Shown: piece after piece, positions 7,022-14,995 of the stretch
How the letters are laid out: each line of letters starts with the position of its first letter
Numbering within the stretch: the stretch's first letter is position 1
Assembly (NCBI GenBank): GCA_040877445.1
Contig: JBBDNT010000151.1
Location: 1 to 24,307 of the forward strand
Source: JBBDNT01 sp040877445
Lineage (GTDB): Bacteria > Planctomycetota > Planctomycetia > Planctomycetales > Planctomycetaceae
Reading direction: 5' to 3'
Length of the DNA: 24,307 nt
Notes under the pieces: generated by a model
Databases searched by the model: none
What the model saw: the letters and a program-made list of their open reading frames with translations, nothing else
Told to the model about the DNA's origin: nothing
Program-made: the position numbers and the translations under genes

Positions 7022-7882
7022 ATGTCGATCGAAGAACTCATGGCGGTGGTGGCCCCGCCGGAACGGCCGGAGGAAGCTGGGACTCCCGACGTTTGGGATC
7101 GGCATCAGCAGTCCCTCGGGATCCGTCTGCCGAGCGACCTGATCGAGTTCTCTCGCGTCTATGGCACCGGGGTGTTCCGTGACGAGGGTTTCTCGATCTG
7201 GGTGATGAACCCGGCCTCCGTGGGCTATTGTACTGACGTTGAGGAAGAATTGGCGCTGCTGAGGGAGGCGCGCACCGACGCGGAAATGTCGGGACACCTG
7301 GAGCGGTTTCCCTACCGCGTCCATCCCGAGCGCCCCGGCGTCTTCCCCTGCGCGGCCGATCTCAACGGGAACCAGTTGCTCTGGATCGTTGACGGCGACC
7401 CGGATACCTGGCGCATCGCCGTTCGTTCCCCGCGCGGCGGCGACTTCGAGGAGACGCATCCGGGGCCACTGACGTCATTTCTCGCCGCCGCATTCCGCCG
7501 GGAAATTCGCGTCTCGATCTGGCCGGAATCTGGATCGTATTTCGACGATCCTTCCCGGCTCGTCTTCGAGCCGGAGCCGATCCCGCCGCAGGACACGGCC
7601 ACCTACAACAACATCTACGAGCTGTACGTCGAGAATGGGAATCGGGGCGGCTTCTGGGTCCGTAAGAGGGGCGACCGAGAAGGGGGGGCGACGCTCGTCA
7701 AGACGATTGGAGGCCGTCGCGAGGGGCCGATTGAGGGGATTCCCGACGAACACGGCCGTCCGGAAGTCATCGTCGATGACTATCTTGGCGGCAGGAAGGT
7801 CGGTTCGGACATTTCACTGCGATTTGGTGCCTATCGGCAAGAGTGGATTCGGATCGAGTCTCCGTTCGGCAACGACCAATGA
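7022..7882 (+). CDS. SMI1/KNR4 (SUKH) domain protein with an extra C-terminal region
   Basis: This 286-residue protein has a SUKH-type domain at about residues 20-165: the LPSDLIEFSRVYGTG segment, a middle acidic stretch (DVEEELALLREA) and the LLWIVDGDPDTWRIAVR strand pair. SUKH proteins are often immunity proteins against contact-dependent or polymorphic toxins; that role here is inference, since no toxin gene is nearby. Residues about 190-286 form a second region (YELYVENGNRGGFWVRKRGD, later WIRIESPF) that I do not recognise; it looks beta-rich. There is no signal peptide. The start ATG at 7022 has a strong GGAGAGG 8 nt upstream. The gene lies wholly inside a 44-bp inverted repeat (arms 6924-6967 and 7918-7961), between two unrelated genes. 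This suggests it came in as a cassette. Confidence 0.8.
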   Translation: MSIEELMAVVAPPERPEEAGTPDVWDRHQQSLGIRLPSDLIEFSRVYGTGVFRDEGFSIWVMNPASVGYCTDVEEELALLREARTDAEMSGHLERFPYRVHPERPGVFPCAADLNGNQLLWIVDGDPDTWRIAVRSPRGGDFEETHPGPLTSFLAAAFRREIRVSIWPESGSYFDDPSRLVFEPEPIPPQDTATYNNIYELYVENGNRGGFWVRKRGDREGGATLVKTIGGRREGPIEGIPDEHGRPEVIVDDYLGGRKVGSDISLRFGAYRQEWIRIESPFGNDQ

Positions 7883-7917
7883 TCGGTTCGTTCTCGCTAC
7901 GCAGCTTTCGCACCTGA

Positions 7918-7961
7918 ATCCTTTGCGTTTCTTTGCGCCCTTCGCGTCTTTGCGTCGAAAG
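7918..7961 (-). repeat. Right arm of 44-bp inverted repeat around the SUKH gene
   Basis: It is the inverted partner of 6924-6967 with one mismatch. It ends 29 nt before the hisS start. No target-site duplication is evident outside the arms: the flanks are GCTGAAA on the left and CGTCGAT on the right. Confidence 0.85.
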
Positions 7962-7990
7962 CGTCGATCCACGAACCCCCAAGACTCCCC

Positions 7991-9288
7991 GTGACCCGCA
8001 AGCTCATCAAGCCGCAGACCCTCAAGGGTTTCCGCGATCATCTGCCGGATGCGATGCTCGCCCGCGAGACGCTCATCGAGACCGCTCGCCGCGTGTATCG
8101 CAGCTATGGCTACGCGCCGATCGACACGCCGGCCCTCGAATACAGCGAGATCCTTCTCGGCAAGGGGGGCGACGAGACCGATAAGCAGCTCTTCCGCTTC
8201 CAGGATCAGGGGGGCCGCGATGTCGCCATGCGGTTCGACCTCACGGTCCCCTTCGCCCGCTTCGCCGCGCAATACATCGGCGAATTGGGGACGCCGTTCA
8301 AACGGTATCACGTCGGCACCGTGTGGCGGGCGGAGAAGCCGCAGAAGGGGCGGTTCCGCGAGTTCATGCAGNNNNNNNNNNCGATCTGTTCGAGGCGCTC
8401 GGCTTCGAGCGGTTCACGGTCAACGTCAACAACCGCCAGGTGTTGAACGGCCTGCTCGACAAGCTCGGCCTCGCGGAGAAGACGGTCGGCATCCTCCGCG
8501 CGCTCGACAAGCTGGCGAAGATCGGCGCGGACGGCGTGATCCGCGAGATGACCGAAGCGGTCGGCCTGGCGCGGACCGATGCCGAGAAAGTTCTCGAACT
8601 TGCCGCACTCGAAGGCGCTCCGGCCGAGATTCTCGCGCGGCTCGAAACGCTGCTCGAAGGAAGCGACGCCGGACTCGCGGGAGTCGCGAAGCTGCGCGAG
8701 CTGTTCGCCGCGGTCGAGACGGCGGGCATTCCGCCGCAGCGCATCGCGCTCGACGTTTCGATCGCCCGCGGCCTCGATTATTACACCGGCACGATCTACG
8801 AGACGTTCCTCGGAGACCTACCAGGGATCGGCAGCGTCTGCTCCGGCGGCCGCTACGACGATCTCGCCGGGTTGTTCACGAACCAGCCGCTGCCCGGAGT
8901 GGGGGCGAGTCTCGGTCTCGACCGCTTGCTCGCGGCGATGCAGGAACTCGGTCTCGTCGCCGCCGCGACCACGCCGGCGCAGGCGCTGGTGACGATGCTC
9001 GAAGGGGCGCGCGTCGGCGATTACCTGCGGATCGGCCGCGATCTGCGACGGGCGGGCATCGACACCGAAGTCTACCCCGAAGCGGCGAAGCTCGCGAAGC
9101 AATTCAAATACGCCGACCGTCGCGGCATCCGCCTGGTCCTGATCGCGGGGGCCGACGAATTCGCGTCGGGCACGTGGCAGGTGAAGGATCTCGCCAGCGG
9201 CACGCAACGCCCGGTGGAAGAAAATCAACTCGCCGACTGCGTGCGGGCGTTGCTCGACCAGCGGACGGGAGACGACGAAAGCCGCTGA
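7991..9288 (+). CDS. hisS: Histidine--tRNA ligase, interrupted by an assembly gap
   Basis: This class II aminoacyl-tRNA synthetase charges tRNA-His. The first part (7991-8371) carries KPQTLKGFRDHLP, FDLTVPFARFAA and motif 2, YHVGTVWRAEKPQKGRFREF. Ten Ns follow at 8372-8381. The second part resumes at DLFEALGFERFTVNVNNRQV and holds the histidine motif RGLDYYTGTIYE, motif 3 GVGASLGLDRLL and a C-terminal anticodon-binding domain ending at 9288. The two parts are in different frames across the Ns. In homologues roughly 20 residues (the CDFD-like segment) lie between FMQ and the DLFEALG block, so the true gap is longer than 10 nt; this is an assembly artefact, not a pseudogene. The start is GTG at 7991 (VTRKLIKPQT), with no clear ribosome-binding site. 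Confidence 0.93.
8372..8381. other. Assembly gap (10 N) inside hisS
   Basis: Ten Ns stand for an unknown length. The reading frame of hisS changes across them, and the conserved segment after motif 2 is missing. The real missing DNA is probably about 60-70 nt; this estimate comes from family knowledge, not from the sequence. Confidence 0.97.
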
Positions 9289-9293
9289 CGTAG

Positions 9294-9310
9294 GGTGGGC
9301 TGCGCCCACC
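9294..9310. repeat. Perfect hairpin just after hisS
   Basis: GGTGGGC-TGC-GCCCACC is a 7-bp stem with a 3-nt loop, starting 6 nt after the hisS stop. It has no T run, so an intrinsic terminator is doubtful. It matches a GTGGGCTGCGCCCAC motif I associate with dispersed spacer repeats. Confidence 0.5.
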
Positions 9311-9377
9311 ACGATCGCGCAAAGACGCCGTCGGCACTTCACGGCGGGCAACGATCGCCCGCGTTCCGGCGCCGCGG

Positions 9378-9397
9378 GGCAGACATTCCTGTCTGCC
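9378..9397. repeat. Perfect hairpin in the hisS / S9 peptidase convergent spacer
   Basis: GGCAGACA-TTCC-TGTCTGCC forms an 8-bp stem with a 4-nt loop. It lies between the ends of two converging genes (hisS plus, peptidase minus), where a bidirectional transcript end would be useful. There is no T tract on either side. It may instead be a dispersed repeat. Confidence 0.5.
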
Positions 9398-9532
9398 GCG
9401 GACGGGAGTGGCGAATCGGGCAGGGAGAAATCGCCGTCCCCCGAACCGCGCCACCCGATCCTGTTGCACCGGCCGGTTCGTCCAGCAGGCTGCGTTCCTG
9501 GGCGTGGTGGATGCGAGAACGCGCTACGACGC

Positions 9533-11731
9533 TCACTCCAACTGCCGCTTCAAGAACAGCGCCGTCGCCGCGTCGACGTAGTCGCGGTTGGCTTTCTTGC
9601 TGAATCCGTGGCCTTCGTCGGCGGCGTAGATCGTCCAGGGCGTCACGCCGTTCGCGCGGACCTTTTCCACCAGTTCCTCCGCGACTTCGATCGGTACGCG
9701 CGGGTCGTTCCGGCCGTGCGCCACGAGCAGCGCGCCGCGGATGCGATCGGCCCGCGAGGTGGGGTTGATCCGCTCGAAGAAGGCCCGCATCTCCGGGTCG
9801 CGCTCGTCGCCGTACTCGGCCCGGCGGAGATCGCGGCGGTACGCGCGGGTGTGCTTCAGGAACGTGGTGAAACTCGCCAGGCCGACGATGTTCACTCCGG
9901 CCTTGATCCGTTCGGGATAATGCTGCATCGACGCCAGCACCATGTACCCGCCGTAAGACGCCCCTTTCACCGCGACGCGGTCCTGATCGAGTTCCGGCTG
10001 CGCGGCGATCCAGTCGAGCAGCGCGCCGATGTCCTTGACGCTGTCTTCGCGTTTGTCGGCATTGTCGAGCTTGAGGAACGTCTTGCCATAGCCGTTCGAC
10101 CCGCGGACATTCGGCCGCAGGATCGCGATGCCGAGTTCCCGCAAGTAGAATTGATCGCTGCCGGAGAAATACGGCCGCGATTGTCCTTCCGGTCCGCCGT
10201 GAATGTCGACCAGCACGGCGGCGGGCTTGTCGGCCGACGCGCCGCGCGGCTTCCAGTACCACGCGGAGACTTCGAGTCCGTCGAAGCTCTTGAACTTGAC
10301 GAGATTGGGAGCCACGAAGGTCTCGGAATAGAGACCGCCGAGTTCGCTGTATGTCCAGCGTACCTGCTCTCGATGCGCGAGTACCTGCAGCGGCGCTTTC
10401 TTCACCGACTTCTCCGGGAGAATTGGAAGGTTCCGGCGGAACCTGGCGAGATCCACCGACCACGCATCCGGCGGGGCGGTTGGGCGAGAAACGGTGAACC
10501 CGAGTTGTTTGCCGTCAGGGGAGTATTCGAGCCCTGAGATGAATTGATCCGACGCGCTCCGCTCGACGGTGGCTTTGCCGATTGAGGGTCTGATAAATTC
10601 GTATTGCTCGAACATGCCGACGTCGGTCACGCCATCGCGGTTGATCGTGAAGAACCCGTCGACGGAAGTGCCCGGCCGCGAAGGCGATGGAGCTACGACG
10701 ATTTCCTCGACATTCCACGGGATGTCGCTCGTCAGCCATTCGTACTCGAACGTCTGCAAATCCACCCGCGCCAGGCGGCGGAATTCGCTCTGGGCGTCGC
10801 TGACGACGTAGGCGTGCTTTCCACTGGGCGAAAACTTCATCGCCCCGAACGCCGCCGTTCCTCCGCCGGGGACGGGGAGCGGGCGGAACGTCGCCTTGAA
10901 GCTGCTGCGATACTTCGGCCGGTCCTCCGCCGCGTCCTTTCGCGGCTCACCATCGTTTACGCCCTTCGGCAGCACGACTTCGACGTCGCGCAGCTCGCCG
11001 CCCCCTTCGCCTTCCCACGTCAGCAGGCCGGGGTGGCTTTCGTTGATCGAGACGTAGCGGGAAATCAGCACGGCGTTTCCCGTTCGCGACCAGTCGGAAG
11101 CGGTCCAGTATTCGCCATCCGCCGCGAACAGCAGCTCGAGCGGCGAGTCGTCCTCCTCGACCTTCGCCCGCGGATCGGCGACGTAGAGATCGGTGTCGCG
11201 ACCGTTTCGCGCGTTGCTGGCGACGATCATCCCTCGGCCGTCGGGAGCGAACATCTGCAACAGGTTCCGCGACTTGCCGTCGGTCAGCCGGACCGCGTCC
11301 GCCTCGCCGTCCCCCTCCCACAGCCGATAAAGCTGATCGTCCTCGTTGCCGCCGCGGCTCATCGAGACGACCATCAGCCCGTCGGCCGCCTTGGGGACGA
11401 ACGCGCCGTCGGCGGGCTCGTCGAAGAAGGTGATCTGCTCGCGGCGGCCGCCCGGTTCGTACACGCGATGGAGTTGCGCGGTGTTGCCGAACCGCGTGCC
11501 GACGAGCATCCCTTTTCCGTCGGGGGACCAGCCGAGAAACGCCGCCCCACGGACGTTCTGATAACGGCGCAGAGTGTCGCCGAGATCGCGCGGCACGACC
11601 GGCACGTTTTCGGTCGCGATGGCGGGGGGCTTGAGCGGATCGTCCTCGGATGCGATGGCCGCAAACCTTCCGACAAGCGACATTCCCAATGCCGCCAGGC
11701 ACACCACCACGCGCCGCGTCGATCGATTCAT
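9533..11731 (-). CDS. Exported S9-family serine peptidase (prolyl oligopeptidase / acylaminoacyl-peptidase type)
   Basis: This 732-residue protein has a signal peptide (MNRSTRRVVVCLAALGMSLV, likely cleaved after an AIA/AIAS site near residue 27). A long beta-propeller-like region (about 40-470) follows, then an alpha/beta-hydrolase domain. The triad fits Ser592 in GASYGGYM, Asp676 in HGRNDPRVP and His708 in DEGHGFSKK. S9 enzymes of this group cleave small peptides behind a propeller gate; here the site would be the periplasm or outside. I chose the ATG at 11731 for the signal peptide; an open frame starts upstream at 11785. The ATG overlaps the stop of the PIN-like gene (ATGA), so translation is probably coupled to it. 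That pairing is unusual, because one product is exported and the other should be cytoplasmic. Confidence 0.92.
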   Translation of the reverse strand: MNRSTRRVVVCLAALGMSLVGRFAAIASEDDPLKPPAIATENVPVVPRDLGDTLRRYQNVRGAAFLGWSPDGKGMLVGTRFGNTAQLHRVYEPGGRREQITFFDEPADGAFVPKAADGLMVVSMSRGGNEDDQLYRLWEGDGEADAVRLTDGKSRNLLQMFAPDGRGMIVASNARNGRDTDLYVADPRAKVEEDDSPLELLFAADGEYWTASDWSRTGNAVLISRYVSINESHPGLLTWEGEGGGELRDVEVVLPKGVNDGEPRKDAAEDRPKYRSSFKATFRPLPVPGGGTAAFGAMKFSPSGKHAYVVSDAQSEFRRLARVDLQTFEYEWLTSDIPWNVEEIVVAPSPSRPGTSVDGFFTINRDGVTDVGMFEQYEFIRPSIGKATVERSASDQFISGLEYSPDGKQLGFTVSRPTAPPDAWSVDLARFRRNLPILPEKSVKKAPLQVLAHREQVRWTYSELGGLYSETFVAPNLVKFKSFDGLEVSAWYWKPRGASADKPAAVLVDIHGGPEGQSRPYFSGSDQFYLRELGIAILRPNVRGSNGYGKTFLKLDNADKREDSVKDIGALLDWIAAQPELDQDRVAVKGASYGGYMVLASMQHYPERIKAGVNIVGLASFTTFLKHTRAYRRDLRRAEYGDERDPEMRAFFERINPTSRADRIRGALLVAHGRNDPRVPIEVAEELVEKVRANGVTPWTIYAADEGHGFSKKANRDYVDAATALFLKRQLE

Positions 11732-12258
11732 CTTCCGCTCTCCAATCTTCGAAAGTGTTCGTTCTTCGCACCCGCTTCCAGCCACTCGACCGGCTCATCC
11801 GCTTCAAGCGTCGGGTTGACCCACGCGATCTCCTTCAGCCGCGCCGCGGTGACCGTTGCGGCCGAAAAGCAGCGGCGGGCGGTCTCGTCCATCGACGCGA
11901 CGAGCCGATCCGCTTCGAACGCCGTCGCAACCACGTGCAGATCCTTGATCGTCGCCTGTCGATCGCGGCTGAGAACGTCGAGCTGTTCCAGCGCGGTGCG
12001 AATGTCTTCGACGGATCCCGGCTCGACCCGCGCGTGCAGTTTGCGGGAGAACATCGACCTCAACCATTTCTTGAAAAAGCGGCTTTGATGCTCGCGGTAT
12101 TCGTCGAAAACTTCCCGGCTCGTCGCCAGGTGATGACGAACGTCGCGCATCACTTCCAGAAACCGACGGCAGGCGATCGATCGCGCATCCCCGGATTCTC
12201 CCGCGGCGTGGGCGATGTCGGTATCGACGACGATCCGCCGCGCCGCGCTGGCCGTCAT
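11728..12258 (-). CDS. PIN-like nuclease-fold protein partnered with the ATPase
   Basis: This 176-residue protein begins RRIVVDTDIAHAAG and later has KDLHVVATAFEADRLVASMD, the layout of a PIN-domain metal-dependent ribonuclease. The acidic set fits D12/D14, E49 (TSREVFDEY), D106 and D124, so the site looks intact. PIN proteins cut RNA and are commonly toxins of toxin-antitoxin pairs or effectors. No VapB-like antitoxin precedes it; instead the upstream gene is a DUF3696-type ATPase ending 3 nt before this ATG. The stop overlaps the peptidase ATG. The tight spacing suggests one mRNA and a shared job, with the ATPase possibly sensing something and gating the nuclease. The domain call is from motif layout by eye, so it needs a profile match. 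Confidence 0.75.
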   Translation of the reverse strand: MTASAARRIVVDTDIAHAAGESGDARSIACRRFLEVMRDVRHHLATSREVFDEYREHQSRFFKKWLRSMFSRKLHARVEPGSVEDIRTALEQLDVLSRDRQATIKDLHVVATAFEADRLVASMDETARRCFSAATVTAARLKEIAWVNPTLEADEPVEWLEAGAKNEHFRRLESGR

Positions 12259-12261
12259 CGA

Positions 12262-13668
12262 TCACGCCCCCGCATGACGGCTTGCGGCATCGAGAAATCG
12301 GCCTTCGGCCTCGAGTTCCACGTCCGCGAAATCCTCCGGCCATTCGCCGAACGCGCCGTTCTCGTCGAGGTCGGCGCTCGTGACATTCGTCACACCGTCC
12401 TCCTGGCGCTGGAACCAGTGCAGCTTCACGAGCGCCGGGTCGAGGTTTCCTTCCGCCACGAGCGTTTGAATGCCCAACAGCAGCAGCGAACTGTGCGTCT
12501 CGATGACGACCCGCACGCCGCGCTGCGCCGCCCGGGCGATCACCGCCGCCAACTTGGTCTGCGCCCGCGGATGCAAGTGAAGTTCCGGCTGCTCGATGTA
12601 CACGAGCTGGTTCGGTTCGGCCACCAACAGCGCCACGAGCACGGGGAGCACCTGTGATACGCCGATTCCGACATCGGCGATGTTGACGAGATCCTTTGAT
12701 GCGCCCTTCCTTGGATTCGGCAGGCGACCGACCTTCAGTTCCACATGAGTCTCGTCGATTCGCCCCGCTTCGACCTTCCATGTGAGATCAAGCTCACGGA
12801 GCATTTCCCCGAGTCGCTTATGACTCGGGTCTCGCCGCTCCTTCCACCGATGAATCACGCTCGCAACATACGTTGGGAATACACCTGGGAATTCCGGACC
12901 GATTGCGGTCTTCGGATATGTTCGCTCCGGATTGCCCCGTAATCCAGGCACATGAAGAACGCGATGAAGATCCCCCTGCACACTAGCCATCGGTTGACGG
13001 AACAGTCTCGACTCGGAGTTTCCGGATCCAGATGAGTCCAGTGTTGCGACGACATCGAAAAAGCACCGTTGCCTCACCACTTCCAGTTGGAAGTCGCGGA
13101 GGGCTTTCGTCGCTTCGATCGTCGTAACGTACTTTCCCTCCGTCATTTCAGCAGTTCCCATCAAATCGGTATATGCGGCGACCGACGCCAGGAACAATTT
13201 ATCCATCTCGCTAAGTGCTTTTTCGATTTCCGCTGGGTGGAGGCGCCTATTCAACAGCGTCCGCTCTCCTCCTCGAATCCAAGTGGTCTCGCGAAGCTCC
13301 ACTCCGCCCTTTCGCGGTCCCGCGAACGAGACCACCACGCCGTCATCTTCCATGGTTGTAAAGCCGACGGTGAAGTGGTCGGCGTGCTCATTCGAAATGC
13401 TCGACAACATTTGTTCGCTCGACGTGAATGTCACATTCGGCCCATCGAGGAGCAGCGGCCCCGGGTCGAAAGTCGCTTCAAGTGTTTGCTTCAACAGCAA
13501 CAAGGGCTGCATCAGGCTCGACTTGCCGGAACTGTTTGCGCCAGCCAGCACGGTGAGCGGGCGGATTTCGACCTTCGTCCGCTTCGACAGGGACTTGAAG
13601 CCCTCGATTTCGATTTCGGCGATTCCGGACTCGCGATCCGGGACGCCGTGGCGCGATGACTTGGACAT
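12262..13668 (-). CDS. AAA/ABC-type ATPase with DUF3696-like C-terminus
   Basis: The 468-residue protein opens with IEGFKSLSKRTKVEIRPLTV and Walker A GANSSGKSS (43-51). ABC-type features follow: a signature-like segment IADVGIGVSQVLPVLVALL (about 325-345), Walker B YIEQPELHLHP (357-367) and the H-loop ETHSS with H392. The tail, ADLDENGAFGEWPEDF, resembles DUF3696. The middle third (about 90-320) is family-variable. Such OLD/RecF-like ATPases often pair with nucleases in defence modules; no Toprim domain is seen here. The start ATG at 13668 lacks a visible ribosome-binding site. Base composition is lower inside the gene: I counted 53% GC for 12841-12900 and 50% for 13141-13200, against 78% for 14041-14100 in the next gene. 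This is compatible with transfer. It leads a three-gene minus-strand unit. Confidence 0.85.
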   Translation of the reverse strand: MSKSSRHGVPDRESGIAEIEIEGFKSLSKRTKVEIRPLTVLAGANSSGKSSLMQPLLLLKQTLEATFDPGPLLLDGPNVTFTSSEQMLSSISNEHADHFTVGFTTMEDDGVVVSFAGPRKGGVELRETTWIRGGERTLLNRRLHPAEIEKALSEMDKLFLASVAAYTDLMGTAEMTEGKYVTTIEATKALRDFQLEVVRQRCFFDVVATLDSSGSGNSESRLFRQPMASVQGDLHRVLHVPGLRGNPERTYPKTAIGPEFPGVFPTYVASVIHRWKERRDPSHKRLGEMLRELDLTWKVEAGRIDETHVELKVGRLPNPRKGASKDLVNIADVGIGVSQVLPVLVALLVAEPNQLVYIEQPELHLHPRAQTKLAAVIARAAQRGVRVVIETHSSLLLLGIQTLVAEGNLDPALVKLHWFQRQEDGVTNVTSADLDENGAFGEWPEDFADVELEAEGRFLDAASRHAGA

Positions 13669-13928
13669 GTTGCGGGTCGTTCGCGGGCAATACGGTCGGC
13701 GGTGCGATCGCGGCCGACGTGGGATTCATTGGTTGTTTGCGGCCGTGCGGGCCGAATATGATCGCGCACGACCCGACAGAACGGGGGCGTCGCGACCAAG
13801 CGACTTCGAACCACGGGTGATTCTACCGGAAATTCGATTCGTTGGGGAGGAGGTCTTTGCGACGTGTTGGAAGTATGGAGAATCGCCGCTGATCGCGGCG
13901 CTAGGGGACGCGAACAGAGGCATCCGTC
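13669..13928. promoter_or_regulatory. Divergent spacer between the ATPase unit and the SGNH hydrolase
   Basis: The 260-nt spacer must hold the promoters for both the leftward ATPase-PIN-peptidase unit and the rightward hydrolase. On the plus strand TTGTTT (13733-13738) and TATGAT (near 13757) are about 18 nt apart, a weak promoter candidate, though about 170 nt before the hydrolase ATG. I see no convincing promoter on the minus strand and no repeat array or operator pair. Confidence 0.3.
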
Positions 13929-14792
13929 ATGCAGCAACTCCTCGTCCGGCATTTCGCGGGCGGCGATGCGCTTTTCAGCGGAGTCGCGCTGGTCGCGTTG
14001 GCGGCCGGTTGCGGATGGTATTTTCGAAGCGGATGGCGGCGGCGCGGCGTTCGACTGGCGGGCATGCTCGGCGGGGCGATCGTCGCGGTCTCCGCCGTGC
14101 CGTTGCCCAATTGGCTGTACGCTCTCGGCGGGTTCGCCGCGATCGCGTGGCTGGCGACGCTCGGCGGAGCGGCGCGAACTCGTCGGTTCGCGTTCGCGGC
14201 GCTGTTAATCGCATGGTGCGCGGCGGCGGCGGGAATCGAGATCGCCTTCCGCACGCGGCCGATCCTTCCCGGCCGCACGTTCCCGCGGCTGGTCGTCATC
14301 GGCGACTCGCTGAGCGCCGGCATCGACGCCCGCAACGACTCCGCCTGGCCGGCGCTCTTCGCCCGCGCGACCGGAGTGGAAGTGGTCGATCTCTCGCAAG
14401 CCGGGGCGACGGCGCGCTCCGCCTTCGATCAGGCGGCCAGGCTCGATCACGACGCGGCGCTCGTCCTCGTGGAGATCGGCGGGAACGATCTGCTCGGCGG
14501 ACGATCGAGCGCGGAGTTCGGCGACGACCTCGAGCGCCTGCTGCGTTCGCTCGCCGGATCGAACCGCGGAATCGTCGTGATGGAGTTGCCCCTCCCTCCG
14601 TTCCACAACGGCTACGGCCGTCGGCAACGGGAGCTGGCGGCCCGCCACGGAGCCGCGATGATTCCCCGCCGCGACCTCGCCCGCGCGTTGTTCACCTCCG
14701 GGGCGACCGTGGACGACCTGCACTTGTCCGATGCCGGACATGCCGTCTTGGCGGAAACGCTCCGCCGCCGCCTCGCCGACCGGCTGCGGTGA
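13929..14792 (+). CDS. Membrane-anchored SGNH/GDSL hydrolase
   Basis: This 287-residue protein has an N-terminal membrane part with about four hydrophobic segments (roughly 16-32, 43-57, 62-80 and 86-107). An SGNH esterase domain follows, with block I VVIGDSLSAG (nucleophile S127), block II Gly in LSQAGATA, block III GGND and block V DDLHLSDAGH (D262, H265). All four catalytic blocks look intact. The family contains esterases, thioesterases and lysophospholipases; the substrate cannot be told from sequence. The start ATG at 13929 has AGAGG 8 nt upstream. It is transcribed away from the ATPase unit and converges with the GGDEF gene. It is very GC-rich, unlike the ATPase gene beside it. Confidence 0.85.
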   Translation: MQQLLVRHFAGGDALFSGVALVALAAGCGWYFRSGWRRRGVRLAGMLGGAIVAVSAVPLPNWLYALGGFAAIAWLATLGGAARTRRFAFAALLIAWCAAAAGIEIAFRTRPILPGRTFPRLVVIGDSLSAGIDARNDSAWPALFARATGVEVVDLSQAGATARSAFDQAARLDHDAALVLVEIGGNDLLGGRSSAEFGDDLERLLRSLAGSNRGIVVMELPLPPFHNGYGRRQRELAARHGAAMIPRRDLARALFTSGATVDDLHLSDAGHAVLAETLRRRLADRLR

Positions 14793-14886
14793 GGGAACGT
14801 CGGATCGAGCGATCGGAACAGTGTGGGAATCCTCGGCGGAGCGCGGGATGCCGTGTTCCGGTCGCTCCATGACAGTCTTCGAATTC

Positions 14887-14952
14887 GTAGCGGAAGTCGC
14901 AAGACTTCCGACGCCACGCCGAAACGGTCGGAGTTCTTGCGAATTCCGCTAC
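14887..14952. repeat. Large imperfect stem-loop between convergent genes
   Basis: Arms 14887-14912 and 14927-14952 pair at 23 of 26 positions around a 14-nt loop. The arms read GTAGCGGAAGTCGCAAGACT and, inverted, GTAGCGGAATTCGCAAGAAC. The element stands between the ends of the SGNH hydrolase (plus) and the GGDEF gene (minus). It may end both transcripts, although no T tract follows. The GTAGCGGAA-CGCAAGA core looks like a planctomycete dispersed repeat (from memory). Confidence 0.65.
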
Positions 14953-14995
14953 CCCGCTCGATCACCGTCTCCGCTGCGCCGATTGAGACGGTCTT

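Noticed and set aside
6924..7961. Insertion sequence
   Set aside because: The inverted repeats fit, but the only gene inside is a SUKH protein, not a transposase, and no target duplication is seen. It was kept only as a possible cassette.
7991..9288. hisS as a pseudogene or two genes
   Set aside because: The frame change coincides with an N run, and all HisRS motifs on both sides are intact.
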